Source: Korarchaeum sp964519515
GTDB lineage: Archaea; Korarchaeota; Korarchaeia; Korarchaeales; Korarchaeaceae
Length of the DNA stretch: 64,000 nt
Direction: 5' to 3'
Assembly (NCBI GenBank): GCA_964519515.1
Contig: CAZFIJ010000044.1
Location: 3,230-67,229, forward strand
Below, piece by piece: positions 1-7,935 of the stretch; the first letter of the stretch is position 1, and each line of letters starts with the position of its first letter. The notes under the pieces are model-generated. The model was given only the letters and a program-made list of their open reading frames with translations. It was not told the origin of the DNA and searched no databases. Made by a program: the position numbers and the translations under genes.

Positions 1-540
1 ACTACAGCTAGGGAGGCTAGGAAGATCATAAGCATGAAGAAGATACTGGTAGATGGGAAGCCTAGATACGATTACAAGTTCCAAGTAGGGCTGATGGACG
101 TGATATCCATCCCAGAGATCGGTGTGAACTACAGGATGGTCCCGGATCCTCATAGGTTCCTGAGACTCATCGAGATACCCCAATCCGAGAGTAGGATGAA
201 GTTAGTGAAAGTGATAGGAAAGAGGACGGTAAGGGGAGGGAAGATACAGCTGACCTCTCACGATGGTAGGAACTTCCTCCTAGACGGAAGGGATGTAAAA
301 CCAGGGGATTCTCTGTTAATAGAGCTCCCCTCTCAGAGTTTGATAGATCATCTGAAGTTCGATATAGGTTCCTCAGTGCTCGTGACTAAGGGTAGGATGG
401 CGGGTCGAATAGGCAGAGTCGAGGGGATAGGGACGATAATAGAGATGAGGGATCTAGAGAATCCTGAGCTCTCTTATAGGGGAGTAAAGGAAAATCTGAT
501 CGTCGTTGGTAAGGAGAAACCATTGCTTAAGCTGAGGTGA
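1..540 (+). CDS. rps4e: 30S ribosomal protein S4e, 5' end cut by window
   Basis: S4e is a protein of the archaeal/eukaryotic small ribosomal subunit. The reading frame is open from base 1. The first in-frame ATG (34) is not the true start, because the preceding codons read TTAREARKIIS, which matches the S4-like RNA-binding segment of S4e before the DGKxRxDYK motif. Some 60 N-terminal residues are therefore outside the window. Visible are VDGKPRYDYKFQVGLMDVIS, the central S4e domain and the C-terminal KOW-like stretch (TKGRMAGRIGRVEGIG). It ends 4 nt before L5, as in the conserved archaeal spc-type operon. Confidence 0.95.
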   Translation, partial: TTAREARKIISMKKILVDGKPRYDYKFQVGLMDVISIPEIGVNYRMVPDPHRFLRLIEIPQSESRMKLVKVIGKRTVRGGKIQLTSHDGRNFLLDGRDVKPGDSLLIELPSQSLIDHLKFDIGSSVLVTKGRMAGRIGRVEGIGTIIEMRDLENPELSYRGVKENLIVVGKEKPLLKLR

Positions 541-544
541 TGAG

Positions 545-1102
545 ATGGAGGACCTGAGAGAGGAGATATTGAGGAGATGGGAGAGCAACCCGATGCTGGT
601 ACCTAGGGTCATGGCTGTGACACTCAACATAGCCGTTGGGAGGAGCGGGGAGGTACTGACGAGAGCTGGAAAAGTCTTAGAGGAACTAACTGGCCAGAAA
701 CCTGTGGAGAGGAGGGCTAAGAGAACGATAAGGGAGTTCGGAATAAGGAAGAAGGAGCCTATAGCTGTCTCAGTGACTGTAAGAGGTAAGAAGGCAGTTG
801 AGCTCCTCGATAGAGTTGCTGAAGCAGTGGGGAGGAGAGTGAAAGCGAGTTCATTCGATGAGCTAGGGAATTTCGCATTCGGGATAAAGGAGCACATAGA
901 TATACCTGGAGTGAAATACAAAGCTGAGATAGGGATATTCGGGATGGACGTCATAGTTTCGATCGGGAGAGCTGGCTATAGGATAGCTAGAAGGAGGATA
1001 GAGAGGAGAAGGGTCCCGTTGAGGCATAGGGTGAGTAAGGCTGAGTCGATGTTATTCGCTGAAAAGTACTTAAATCTGAAGGTAGTGCATGAGGAAGAGT
1101 AG
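545..1102 (+). CDS. rpl5: 50S ribosomal protein L5
   Basis: L5 binds 5S rRNA in the central protuberance of the large subunit. The 185-aa protein is typical for archaeal L5 and carries the family's N-terminal NPMLVPRVMAVTLNIAVGRSG segment in slightly varied form, plus the FGIKEHIDIPGVKYK region. The ATG lies 4 nt after the S4e stop and the gene is followed 3 nt later by S14, so it is co-transcribed in the ribosomal operon. Confidence 0.97.
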   Translation: MEDLREEILRRWESNPMLVPRVMAVTLNIAVGRSGEVLTRAGKVLEELTGQKPVERRAKRTIREFGIRKKEPIAVSVTVRGKKAVELLDRVAEAVGRRVKASSFDELGNFAFGIKEHIDIPGVKYKAEIGIFGMDVIVSIGRAGYRIARRRIERRRVPLRHRVSKAESMLFAEKYLNLKVVHEEE

Positions 1103-1105
1103 GTG

Positions 1106-1276
1106 ATGGGAATGGCGAAGCCGAAGAAGAAGGTCAGGACTAAGGGTAAGGGCGCTTATGTATGTAGGAGGTGTGGGAGGGTAGGATACGGGATAATCAG
1201 GAAGTACGACCTTTACCTCTGCAGGAGCTGCTTCCTTGAAGTTGCCCCTCTGATGGGCTGGAAGAAATACGAGTAG
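1106..1276 (+). CDS. rps14: 30S ribosomal protein S14, zinc-binding type
   Basis: S14 is a small-subunit head protein. This 56-aa gene was found by reading the gap between L5 and S8. It carries four cysteines as CRRC (residues 20-23) and CRSC (39-42), the zinc-ribbon pattern of the archaeal S14 type, and ends in the family's MGWKKYE-like tail. The start may be ATG 1106 (MGMAKPKKK) or ATG 1112 (MAKPKKK). The position between L5 and S8 is the conserved one. Confidence 0.93.
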   Translation: MGMAKPKKKVRTKGKGAYVCRRCGRVGYGIIRKYDLYLCRSCFLEVAPLMGWKKYE

Positions 1277-1286
1277 GGTGATACTT

Positions 1287-1679
1287 ATGACGAGACTAGA
1301 TCCCCTAGCGGATGCGATGAGCACTCTCACGAACGGTTCAATGCTCGGCAAGAGGGAGGTCGTGATAAACATAGCTTCGAAACTGATAGGGAAAGTTCTC
1401 AAGGTACTGAAGGAGCACGGCTATATAGATGAGTTCGAGTACGTCGACGACGGTAGGTTCGGGAAGTACGTAGTCAGGCTGAACGGTAGGATAAACAAAG
1501 CAGGTGTGATAAAACCGAGATTCCCCGTGAAGGTGAGCGAATTTTCGAGGTGGGAGAAGATATACCTTCCAGCTGAGAACGTGGGCCTCATAATAGTTTC
1601 AACGAATCAGGGAGTCATGACCCATAGGGAGGCGAAGGAGAGGGGGATAGGGGGAGTACTGATAGCTTATTGTTACTGA
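1287..1679 (+). CDS. rps8: 30S ribosomal protein S8
   Basis: S8 binds the central domain of 16S rRNA. The start at ATG 1287 gives MTRLDPLADAMSTL, the usual archaeal S8 N-terminus; an upstream GTG at 1278 is possible but less likely. The C-terminal STNQGVMTHREAKERGIGG segment is the family signature. About 130 aa is the normal archaeal length. It sits 10 nt after S14 and just before L6. Confidence 0.96.
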   Translation: MTRLDPLADAMSTLTNGSMLGKREVVINIASKLIGKVLKVLKEHGYIDEFEYVDDGRFGKYVVRLNGRINKAGVIKPRFPVKVSEFSRWEKIYLPAENVGLIIVSTNQGVMTHREAKERGIGGVLIAYCY

Positions 1680-1689
1680 GGTGATCTGG

Positions 1690-2238
1690 ATGAGATATCC
1701 CAAGGTGATAACACTAGCTCTCGAGTCAGAGGTCCCCATACCTGAAGGCGTCAAAGTGGAAGTAGATGGGAGCAAGATAAGGGTCTCTGGTCCAAAAGGA
1801 ACGCTTGAGAGGGAGTTTCACAACGAGTTAATTGAGCTCTCCATTGAGAATGGGAAAGTGAAAGTGAGGACCTACGGGGATAGGAAATTCAACAAAGCGT
1901 ATCTGGGTACTGTGACAGCTCACATAAGGAATATGATGAAAGGAGTTACAGAGGGCTTCAAGAAGGAGATGGTTATAGTCTACGCTCACTTCCCGATAAA
2001 AGTCGAAGTAGATAAGGGGAGGAAGATCGTGAAGATATCGAACTTCCTGGGGGAGAAACTGCCGAGATATGCGAGTATAGTCGGGGATACTGAAGTCAGA
2101 GTTGAGGGCGATAGGATATATATAGAGGGTATCTCAAAGGAGGAAGTCGGGCAGACTGCAGCTAATATAAGGCTCGCGACCAAGATAAAGAAGAAGGACC
2201 CGAGGGTCTTCATGGATGGTATCTACGTGGTGAGTTGA
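1690..2238 (+). CDS. rpl6: 50S ribosomal protein L6
   Basis: L6 lies near the factor-binding site of the large subunit. The sequence shows two L6 repeats, including IRVSGPKGTLEREF and the C-terminal FMDGIYVVS ending seen in archaeal L6. I chose ATG 1690 (MRYPKVITLALES); GTG 1681, next to the S8 stop, would add MIW. L32e begins 2 nt after its stop. Confidence 0.95.
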   Translation: MRYPKVITLALESEVPIPEGVKVEVDGSKIRVSGPKGTLEREFHNELIELSIENGKVKVRTYGDRKFNKAYLGTVTAHIRNMMKGVTEGFKKEMVIVYAHFPIKVEVDKGRKIVKISNFLGEKLPRYASIVGDTEVRVEGDRIYIEGISKEEVGQTAANIRLATKIKKKDPRVFMDGIYVVS

Positions 2239-2239
2239 G

Positions 2240-2596
2240 ATGAAGGAGATGCTTAAGCTAAAGAAGAAGAAACCGAGGTTCCTCAATCTGGCGCTTTATC
2301 AGAAGTTAGGCGCTACTAAGAGCTGGAGGAGGCCCAGGGGGATAGATAATAAACAGAGGCTGAAGTTGAAGAGCAGGCCGAAGCAACCCAACATAGGTTA
2401 CAAGAACCCAGATGAGATAAGGGGGCTTCATCCATCCGGTAGGAGGGTAGCTATAGTCCATAACTTAGAGGAACTGAGGAGGCTATCGAGCGAGAGGGAG
2501 AGCGTGATAGTTTACATAGCCCATACTGTGGGCGAGAGGAAGAGGAGCATCATTAGGGAGGAGGCATCAAAACTAGGTTTGAAGCTAGCTAACTGA
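2240..2596 (+). CDS. rpl32e: 50S ribosomal protein L32e
   Basis: This is a large-subunit protein of archaea and eukaryotes. The 118-aa protein has the L32e core: SWRRPRGIDNKQR, then PNIGYKNPDEIRGLHPSG and the C-terminal HNLEEL/VYIAHTVGERKR segment. It is short at the N-terminus and begins directly with MKEMLKLKKKKPRFL. It lies between L6 and L19e, the standard archaeal order. Confidence 0.96.
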   Translation: MKEMLKLKKKKPRFLNLALYQKLGATKSWRRPRGIDNKQRLKLKSRPKQPNIGYKNPDEIRGLHPSGRRVAIVHNLEELRRLSSERESVIVYIAHTVGERKRSIIREEASKLGLKLAN

Positions 2597-2607
2597 GGGG
2601 TGTCCAT

Positions 2608-3009
2608 ATGGATCTCGAGTATCAGAAGAAGCTCGCTGCTAAGGTAGCAGGTGTGGGATTGGATAGGGTGAGGATAAATCCTGAGAAGATAGATCTGGTC
2701 TCCGAAGCTGTGACTAGAGCTGATATAAAGAGGCTTATAAGGTCGGGGGCTATAGAGATACTGCAGAAGAGGGGCATAAGTAGGGCGAGGAAGAAGCCCA
2801 GGAGGAAGGGTCCTGGTAGCAAGAAGGGCGCTAAGTACTCAAAGCTACCGAGGAAGAGGAGATGGATTAGGAAGATAAGGGCATTGAGGAGAGAGCTGAG
2901 GAGAATGAAGGAGCAGGGATTGATAGATTCTAAGGAATACAGGGAGCTATATGCCAAACTATCGAGTTTCAATAGCGTCTCGCAGCTCAGAGCTCATGTA
3001 GGGAGGTGA
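2608..3009 (+). CDS. rpl19e: 50S ribosomal protein L19e
   Basis: L19e forms an intersubunit bridge. The 133-aa protein has the L19e pattern: an N-terminal helical part (VGLDRVRINPEKIDLVSEAV), the basic SRARKKPRRKGPGSKKGAK stretch, and the C-terminal helix (LRRELRRMKEQGLIDSKEYR). The ATG follows an SD-like GAGGGGTG. The stop overlaps the GTG start of L18 by 4 nt, indicating translational coupling. Confidence 0.96.
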   Translation: MDLEYQKKLAAKVAGVGLDRVRINPEKIDLVSEAVTRADIKRLIRSGAIEILQKRGISRARKKPRRKGPGSKKGAKYSKLPRKRRWIRKIRALRRELRRMKEQGLIDSKEYRELYAKLSSFNSVSQLRAHVGR

Positions 3010-3602
3010 GCGTTTTGGCGAGATCTGGTAGATATAAAGTGAAGTTCAGGAGGAGGAGGGAAGGGAAGACAGATTATATGAAGAGATTGGCTCTTCTAAA
3101 GAGTAGAAAGCCGAGAGTCGTTGTGAGGAGGACTAATAGGTATATAATAGTGCAATTCGTCGAGTTCAAGGGGGAAGGGGATGAAGTGATAGCTTATGCT
3201 TTCTCAAAGGAATTGGAAAAGTATGGATGGCCTTATGGAGGAAAGAACCTCCCAGCAGCATATTTGACGGGATATCTAGCAGCTATGAGGGCTAAGAAGG
3301 CTGGAGTTATGGAAGCGATCTTAGATATAGGTAGGTTCCCATCTACGAGGGGATCGAGGCTTTACGCAGCCTTGAAGGGAGTGCTCGACGCGGGCATAGA
3401 TGTGCCCCACTCCCCGGAGATCCTACCGGATGAGGATAGGATAAGGGGGGAGCACATAGTTTCTTTTGCGGAGAAATTGGAGGAGGAAGGGTCTCTCGAA
3501 AGGCAATTCTCCGATTACCTCAGGAAGGGGGCTGATCCAAAGATAATCCCTGAGACCTTTGAGAGCGTCTTGGAGAAGATATCAGCCATTAGTAATGATT
3601 AA
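3006..3602 (+). CDS. rpl18: 50S ribosomal protein L18
   Basis: This is the archaeal L18 (eukaryotic L5) family, which carries 5S rRNA into the large subunit. The 198-aa protein begins at GTG 3006 overlapping the L19e stop. The signature regions are FRRRREGKTDYMKRLALLKS, NRYIIVQFVEFKGEGD and the LKGVLDAGIDVPHSPEILP segment. The length fits archaeal L18. Confidence 0.96.
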   Translation: MSVLARSGRYKVKFRRRREGKTDYMKRLALLKSRKPRVVVRRTNRYIIVQFVEFKGEGDEVIAYAFSKELEKYGWPYGGKNLPAAYLTGYLAAMRAKKAGVMEAILDIGRFPSTRGSRLYAALKGVLDAGIDVPHSPEILPDEDRIRGEHIVSFAEKLEEEGSLERQFSDYLRKGADPKIIPETFESVLEKISAISND

Positions 3603-3626
3603 AATTGGATATGGGAGGGAAGCTAG

Positions 3627-4259
3627 ATGTACGAGGATGTAGGAGTAGAGAGGGAGTGGGTACCCAGGACATGGGTGGGCCGCTTAGTAGCTGGGGGCAA
3701 GATAAAGAGCCTCGAAGAGATACTTAGGAGAGGTATACCGATCCAGGAGCCTGAGATAGTCGATATACTCGTTCCAGGGATCAAGGAGGAAGTCGTAGAG
3801 GTGATAAGGGTCCAGAGACAGACAGACGCAGGCGAACTAACTCAACTGAGAGTAGTGGCTGCTGTAGGTGATGGGATGAACTACGTTGGCGTGGGCAAGG
3901 GGAAGGGGAAGGAGTTCAATATAGCTTTAGCAGATGCCGTGAGGAACGCTAAGCTGAACCTGATCAAAGTGAGAAAGGGATGCGGTTCTTGGGAGTGCGG
4001 GTGCGGGAGGCCCCATTCGATAGCCGCTACTGTGACCGGGGCATCTGGATCCGTCAGGGTGACGCTCCTCCCCGCTCCTAGGAAGCTGGGGATAGTTGGG
4101 AACGAGACGGCCAAGATAGTCCTCGGATTAGGAGGACTTCAGGATGTCAGGGTATTCTCTAAGGGTCACACGAGGAATAGGATGAACTATGCTTTCGCGT
4201 TGCATGATGCCTTACGCAACTTGTTAGTCATGAACCTCCCCCAAGACTGGAGGGGTTGA
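3627..4259 (+). CDS. rps5: 30S ribosomal protein S5
   Basis: S5 shapes the mRNA entry region of the small subunit. The 210-aa protein has the double-stranded RNA-binding domain (VVAAVGDGMNYVGVGKGKGKEF), the GCGSWECGCGRPHSIA motif of archaeal S5 and the C-terminal KGHTRNRMNYAFALHDAL segment. It is separated from L30 by about 100 nt holding GC-rich hairpins (described separately), an unusual gap inside this operon. Confidence 0.96.
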   Translation: MYEDVGVEREWVPRTWVGRLVAGGKIKSLEEILRRGIPIQEPEIVDILVPGIKEEVVEVIRVQRQTDAGELTQLRVVAAVGDGMNYVGVGKGKGKEFNIALADAVRNAKLNLIKVRKGCGSWECGCGRPHSIAATVTGASGSVRVTLLPAPRKLGIVGNETAKIVLGLGGLQDVRVFSKGHTRNRMNYAFALHDALRNLLVMNLPQDWRG

Positions 4260-4298
4260 CCATCTCATTTTTTAAACTGATGAGCTGATTCCAGTGGA

Positions 4299-4340
4299 GC
4301 GCACCCGTTAGGCGCGGGGCGCACGATGGCGGGTGCGCCC
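4299..4340 (+). promoter_or_regulatory. Two mutually exclusive hairpins upstream of L30
   Basis: The arm GCGCACCC (4299-4306) pairs perfectly with GGGTGCGC (4331-4338). The arm GGGCGCAC (4317-4324) pairs perfectly with GTGCGCCC (4333-4340). The two 3' arms share bases, so only one hairpin can form at a time. The element lies in the only large gap of the S4e-SecY operon and ends about 28 nt before the likely L30 start. A leader that senses L30 or L15 is an inference; the pairings are seen in the sequence. Confidence 0.5.
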
Positions 4341-4368
4341 GGAGGTGGTAAGCCTGGGAGAGGTCCCT

Positions 4369-4833
4369 TTGATAGCGATAGTCAGGATAAGGGGCAGAGT
4401 TGATGTGAAGCCTGAGATAAGGAGAACTCTCGAAATGTTACACCTAAATAGGAAGTTTTGGGCGACTCTAGTGCCTCTAACGGATTCCTATAGGGGGATG
4501 CTCCATAAGGTGAAGGACTACTCTACTTACGGTGAGATAGATGGGCCCACTCTCTCAGCGCTCCTCAGGGAGAGAGGCGAGCTCAAGATAGGTGGGAGCT
4601 TGAGCGATGAGTGGCTCTCTAGCAACACAGACTTCTCAAGCATAGAGGAGCTAGCAGAAGCTCTTCTCAGCAATAGGGTATACTTACATAAGTTGGGATG
4701 GATAAAGCCATATTTCAGGCTCCATCCACCGAAGGGAGGTTTCAAGAGGACGACTAAGAGGGCTTGGAACGATGGAGGGGAGCTCGGGTATAGAGGGAAG
4801 GAGATAAATACACTGATCAGGAGGATGATATGA
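4369..4833 (+). CDS. rpl30: 50S ribosomal protein L30
   Basis: This is a large-subunit protein, here in the longer archaeal (L7e-like) form with the SYRGMLHKVKDYSTYGEID signature. I chose TTG 4369 as start because it gives MIAIVRIRG, which matches the usual archaeal N-terminus, and because GGGAGAGGT lies a few bases upstream. GTG 4345 or GTG 4333 would extend it by 8-12 residues into the hairpin region. The stop overlaps the L15 start (ATGATGA). Confidence 0.92.
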   Translation: MIAIVRIRGRVDVKPEIRRTLEMLHLNRKFWATLVPLTDSYRGMLHKVKDYSTYGEIDGPTLSALLRERGELKIGGSLSDEWLSSNTDFSSIEELAEALLSNRVYLHKLGWIKPYFRLHPPKGGFKRTTKRAWNDGGELGYRGKEINTLIRRMI

Positions 4834-5309
4834 TGAGCATACCCAGGAGGAGGAAGAAATCGAGGAAGATGAGGGGCTCGAGGTTCCATGGATACGGATT
4901 GCAGAGGCAACATAGGAGGAGCGGGAGGAGAGGAGGCTTCGGCATGGCCGGAACGAAGAAGCACTTATGGACATGGGTCACAGCATATGAACCGGATTAC
5001 TTCGGGAGGGGAAGGAGGGGATTCAAGAGACCTAGAGCTGTGAGAAAAGAGATCAGGAGTATAAATCTAGCTGATTTAGATAAGATGATCCCAGAGCTCC
5101 TGAGATCCGGAATAGCTGAGGAGCGTGAGGACGGAAGGATTGAGCTCGATCTCGGGAAGATAGGCTACAATAAGCTGCTCGGGAGAGGGGAGATAAGCAA
5201 GCCTCTGCTAATTAAAGTTGAGAGCGCATCTAGGAATGCAGTTAGCAAGCTAGAGAGCATAGGTGGGAGCGTTATATTAACGGAGGGGGATTCTGATGAG
5301 CCTGGTTAG
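4830..5309 (+). CDS. rpl15: 50S ribosomal protein L15
   Basis: L15 is a late-assembling large-subunit protein. The 159-aa protein has the archaeal L15/L27A N-terminus (RGSRFHGYG, then HRRSGRRGGFGMAGTKKH) and the C-terminal LGRGEISKPLLIKVESASRNA segment. The start overlaps L30, and the 3' end overlaps the secY start by 14 nt, the conserved L15-SecY coupling. Confidence 0.96.
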   Translation: MMSIPRRRKKSRKMRGSRFHGYGLQRQHRRSGRRGGFGMAGTKKHLWTWVTAYEPDYFGRGRRGFKRPRAVRKEIRSINLADLDKMIPELLRSGIAEEREDGRIELDLGKIGYNKLLGRGEISKPLLIKVESASRNAVSKLESIGGSVILTEGDSDEPG

Positions 5310-6699
5310 ACAAATAATTTCTAAGATGAATAAAGGGATCCCTGAAGTTGAGAGACCAAAGAGATCACCGACTCTAAAGGAAAAACTTGCCTGGACGGGG
5401 CTCGTCCTCATAATATATTACTTCCTCACGCAAGTCCCCCTCTACGGCGTGCCGAGGGGCGGCTTGGATTACCTCGCTCAGATAAGGGTGATATTCGCTG
5501 GCGCTCAGGGTAGCATAGTTGAGCTTGGGATAGGCCCTATAGTCACAGCTGGAATAGTATTAGAGCTCCTCGTAGGTAGTAAGATCGTCAAGTTAGATCT
5601 AACTGATCCAGAAGATAGGAGATTCTTCCAGGAAGCTCAGAGAGTCGCGGCTATATTCTTCATATTATTCGAAGTAGCAGCTTATACTTTGGGGGGAAGA
5701 TTCGGAAGCCTAACGACGCAACAGGCGTTAATAGCGATAGCTCAACTATCGCTCGGTTCCTTTCTATTGATGATGCTAGATGATCTCGTGGCGAAGTGGG
5801 GAATAGGGAGCGGTATAAGTCTCTTCATATTAGCGGGAGTCGCTCAAGAAGCTATTTGGTCGATGTTCTCGCCTAAGATAGAGCCGACTACAGGAAAGTA
5901 CGTAGGCGTAATACCGGCCTTGATGACTGAGGGCGTTGGAGCGATATATAGGGGCTCCCTCCCAGGGCTTGTCGGCTTAATATCGACATTCGTGGTCTTC
6001 ATAGCGGTCATATGGGCTTACGAAGTCAGGGTGAATATCTCCATCGCCCACTCCTTATACGGTGGCCTCAGGACTAAGTACCCAATAAGGCTCCTCTACG
6101 TGAGCAACGTCCCCATAATATTTGCCTCAGCCCTCTTAGGGAATATAGATATCCTCGCTAAGATCGCATGGTCCAGGCTGGGCTCCGAGACGAGTGGATG
6201 GGCTAAGTATCTCGTGGACTTCTTAGGGAGATATGAAGCAGATCCCGTTAGCGGGAGCGTGGTCCCCGTTCAAGGATTGGCTTACTATCTCGCCACTCCT
6301 CACGGGCCCTCAGTTCTCGTTGATGATCCGATAAGGGCTGTGATATACATAGTGATTCTGGTCGCTTCATGCGTCGCTTTCGCTAAGATATGGGTGATGA
6401 CCGCTGGTATGGATCCGAGGACTGTGAGCGAGCAACTAGTCAGGCAAGGGATAGTAGTTCCGGGAAGAAGGGCATCAGCGAAAGTAGTGGCCAGGACGAT
6501 AGAGAAGTACATAGAGTCCGTGACCTACCTCGGAGGGATCATGGTCGGCTTACTCGCAGCAGTAGCTAACTTCACAGGAGCCTTCGGTACTGGGAGCGGT
6601 ATACTCCTCGCGGTGACGATAATAGCGGGACTTTACGAGAGGCTCGCTCACGAACGCACGCTCGAGATGTATCCGAGGCTCAAGAGGTTCATAGGGTGA
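5296..6699 (+). CDS. secY: Protein translocase subunit SecY
   Basis: SecY is the channel subunit of the Sec61/SecYEG translocon in the cytoplasmic membrane. The 467-aa protein has the length and the roughly ten hydrophobic segments of archaeal SecY. Recognisable parts are the cytosolic N-terminus, the plug region (YGVPRGGLDYL), the GSKIVKLDLTDPEDRRFFQ loop and the C-terminal GSGILLAVTIIAGLYERL. It sits at the end of the L15-SecY string. SRP54 and SRP RNA, which feed it, are also in this window. Confidence 0.97.
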   Translation: MSLVRQIISKMNKGIPEVERPKRSPTLKEKLAWTGLVLIIYYFLTQVPLYGVPRGGLDYLAQIRVIFAGAQGSIVELGIGPIVTAGIVLELLVGSKIVKLDLTDPEDRRFFQEAQRVAAIFFILFEVAAYTLGGRFGSLTTQQALIAIAQLSLGSFLLMMLDDLVAKWGIGSGISLFILAGVAQEAIWSMFSPKIEPTTGKYVGVIPALMTEGVGAIYRGSLPGLVGLISTFVVFIAVIWAYEVRVNISIAHSLYGGLRTKYPIRLLYVSNVPIIFASALLGNIDILAKIAWSRLGSETSGWAKYLVDFLGRYEADPVSGSVVPVQGLAYYLATPHGPSVLVDDPIRAVIYIVILVASCVAFAKIWVMTAGMDPRTVSEQLVRQGIVVPGRRASAKVVARTIEKYIESVTYLGGIMVGLLAAVANFTGAFGTGSGILLAVTIIAGLYERLAHERTLEMYPRLKRFIG

Positions 6700-6703
6700 T
6701 CGA

Positions 6704-7207
6704 ATGGATCTAAGCTTTATCCTCTTCCCGCCGGGTTCTATAATCTTCCTCACATTTTTAGCGTTAACAATAAGCCTTGGTGTCAATTTGATAAATAAGA
6801 GGACGATAAATTATGAGAGGATGAGGGAGCTACAGAAAATAGTGAAGGAATATACAGATCTTCAGAGGGAGTCGATCAAGAATCCGGATGATAAGAGATT
6901 GAAGAAGAAGCTGGATAAGATGAAGCCCCAGTTCGATGCTGCTAGAGCTGAGATGAGCAGGATGAACATGAGACCTCTCTTCTACACAACGATACCTATA
7001 ATTATAATCTTCTGGCTCCTCGGGAACTTCTACGCGGATATCCCAGTGATAAATTTACCATTCCCACTCCCCTGGATCTTGGATTACTTCCATGGTAATG
7101 CGGGCCTCTCGAATCAGACCTTGGGTTATGTCGGCTATTATGTGATAACATCATTCTTATTCTCAGCGATCTTCCAAAGATTACTCGGGACAACCCCCTC
7201 TGACTAA
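6704..7207 (+). CDS. DUF106/EMC3-type membrane insertase (Oxa1 superfamily)
   Basis: The 167-aa membrane protein has one N-terminal hydrophobic segment, a charged cytosolic coiled coil (about residues 30-90, MRELQKIVKEY...KKKLDKMKPQFDAARAEMSRM), then further membrane segments (YTTIPIIIIFWLLG and YVGYYVITSFLFSAI). This is the layout of the archaeal DUF106 family, related to YidC/Oxa1/Get1/EMC3 insertases. It begins 4 nt after secY, as in many archaea, and probably helps insert membrane proteins. Confidence 0.88.
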   Translation: MDLSFILFPPGSIIFLTFLALTISLGVNLINKRTINYERMRELQKIVKEYTDLQRESIKNPDDKRLKKKLDKMKPQFDAARAEMSRMNMRPLFYTTIPIIIIFWLLGNFYADIPVINLPFPLPWILDYFHGNAGLSNQTLGYVGYYVITSFLFSAIFQRLLGTTPSD

Positions 7208-7321
7208 ATCTTTAACTTAACTTTTCGGTATAATAAAAGTATTAATCGAGGATAGCTCCCTCCAGGCCCCATAACACTTAAAAATTGAGAATATATCCCT
7301 CTCCTGCCGCGGGGGTATCAG

Positions 7322-7621
7322 ATGATCAGCGTGAACAAGAGGGGAACTAGGAGGAGGCTGAAGAAGGTAAGAGTAGCCGTCAGAACACCCGGAGGGAGAC
7401 TGGTCTATCACTATAAGCACAAAAAGCACTCGTACGCTATATGTAGTTGCGGCGCTAGGCTCAATGCGACACCCACTGGTCCCAGATCGGTGATCTCCAA
7501 GATCCCCCTCAGCCAGAGGAGGCCCAATAGGCCTTACGGAGGTAACCTCTGCCCCAAGTGCATGAGGAAGCTTATGGTCGCCTCTGCGGTCGCAGAGGGT
7601 CTGGCCCTCCTCGCGTCCTGA
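7322..7621 (+). CDS. rpl34e: 50S ribosomal protein L34e
   Basis: This is an archaeal/eukaryotic large-subunit protein. The 99-aa protein has VRTPGGRLVYHYKHKK and a zinc-binding set of four cysteines (CSCG near residue 41 and CPKC near residue 79). An AT-rich stretch and TATA-like TTAAAAATTGAG lie about 40 nt upstream, so it may start a new transcript. The usual archaeal neighbours adk and cmk are missing around it. Confidence 0.95.
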   Translation: MISVNKRGTRRRLKKVRVAVRTPGGRLVYHYKHKKHSYAICSCGARLNATPTGPRSVISKIPLSQRRPNRPYGGNLCPKCMRKLMVASAVAEGLALLAS

Positions 7622-7656
7622 GGGACGCGTCACCCACTCGCGAGAGGGGTGTTATC

Positions 7657-7935
7657 ATGGGAGTTATTGAAGTAGGAAGGGTTTGTAGGAAGGTAGCTGG
7701 TAGGGAAGCCGGGAGGCTGTGCGTAGTAGTCAGGGTAATCGATAAGAATTTCGTTGAAGCGACAGGACCGAAGGAGCTGACGGGCGTCAGGAGGAGAAGG
7801 GTGAACGTGAAGCACTTAGTACCTCTACCCGTGAAGCTAGATATACCTGAGGGAGCGAGAGATGAGGAAGTGATTGAGGCGTTGAAAGGCACCGATCTAT
7901 ACGAGAAGCTTCAGAAGGCTAGGGTATCCGGTTGA
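7657..7935 (+). CDS. rpl14e: 50S ribosomal protein L14e
   Basis: This is a KOW-containing large-subunit protein (eukaryotic L14/L27 type). The 92-aa protein begins at ATG 7657, preceded by GAGAGGGGTG. Earlier in-frame codons overlap L34e and do not look like L14e. MGVIEVGRVCRKVAGREAGR and GPKELTGVRRRRVNVKHL match the family. Its stop overlaps the cbf5 start by 4 nt. Confidence 0.94.
   Translation: MGVIEVGRVCRKVAGREAGRLCVVVRVIDKNFVEATGPKELTGVRRRRVNVKHLVPLPVKLDIPEGARDEEVIEALKGTDLYEKLQKARVSG

Noticed and set aside
4278..4288. TGATGA followed by CTGA upstream of L30, resembling C and D boxes of an archaeal sRNA
   Set aside because: The boxes are one base apart, leaving no room for a guide sequence, and no C'/D' pair follows.
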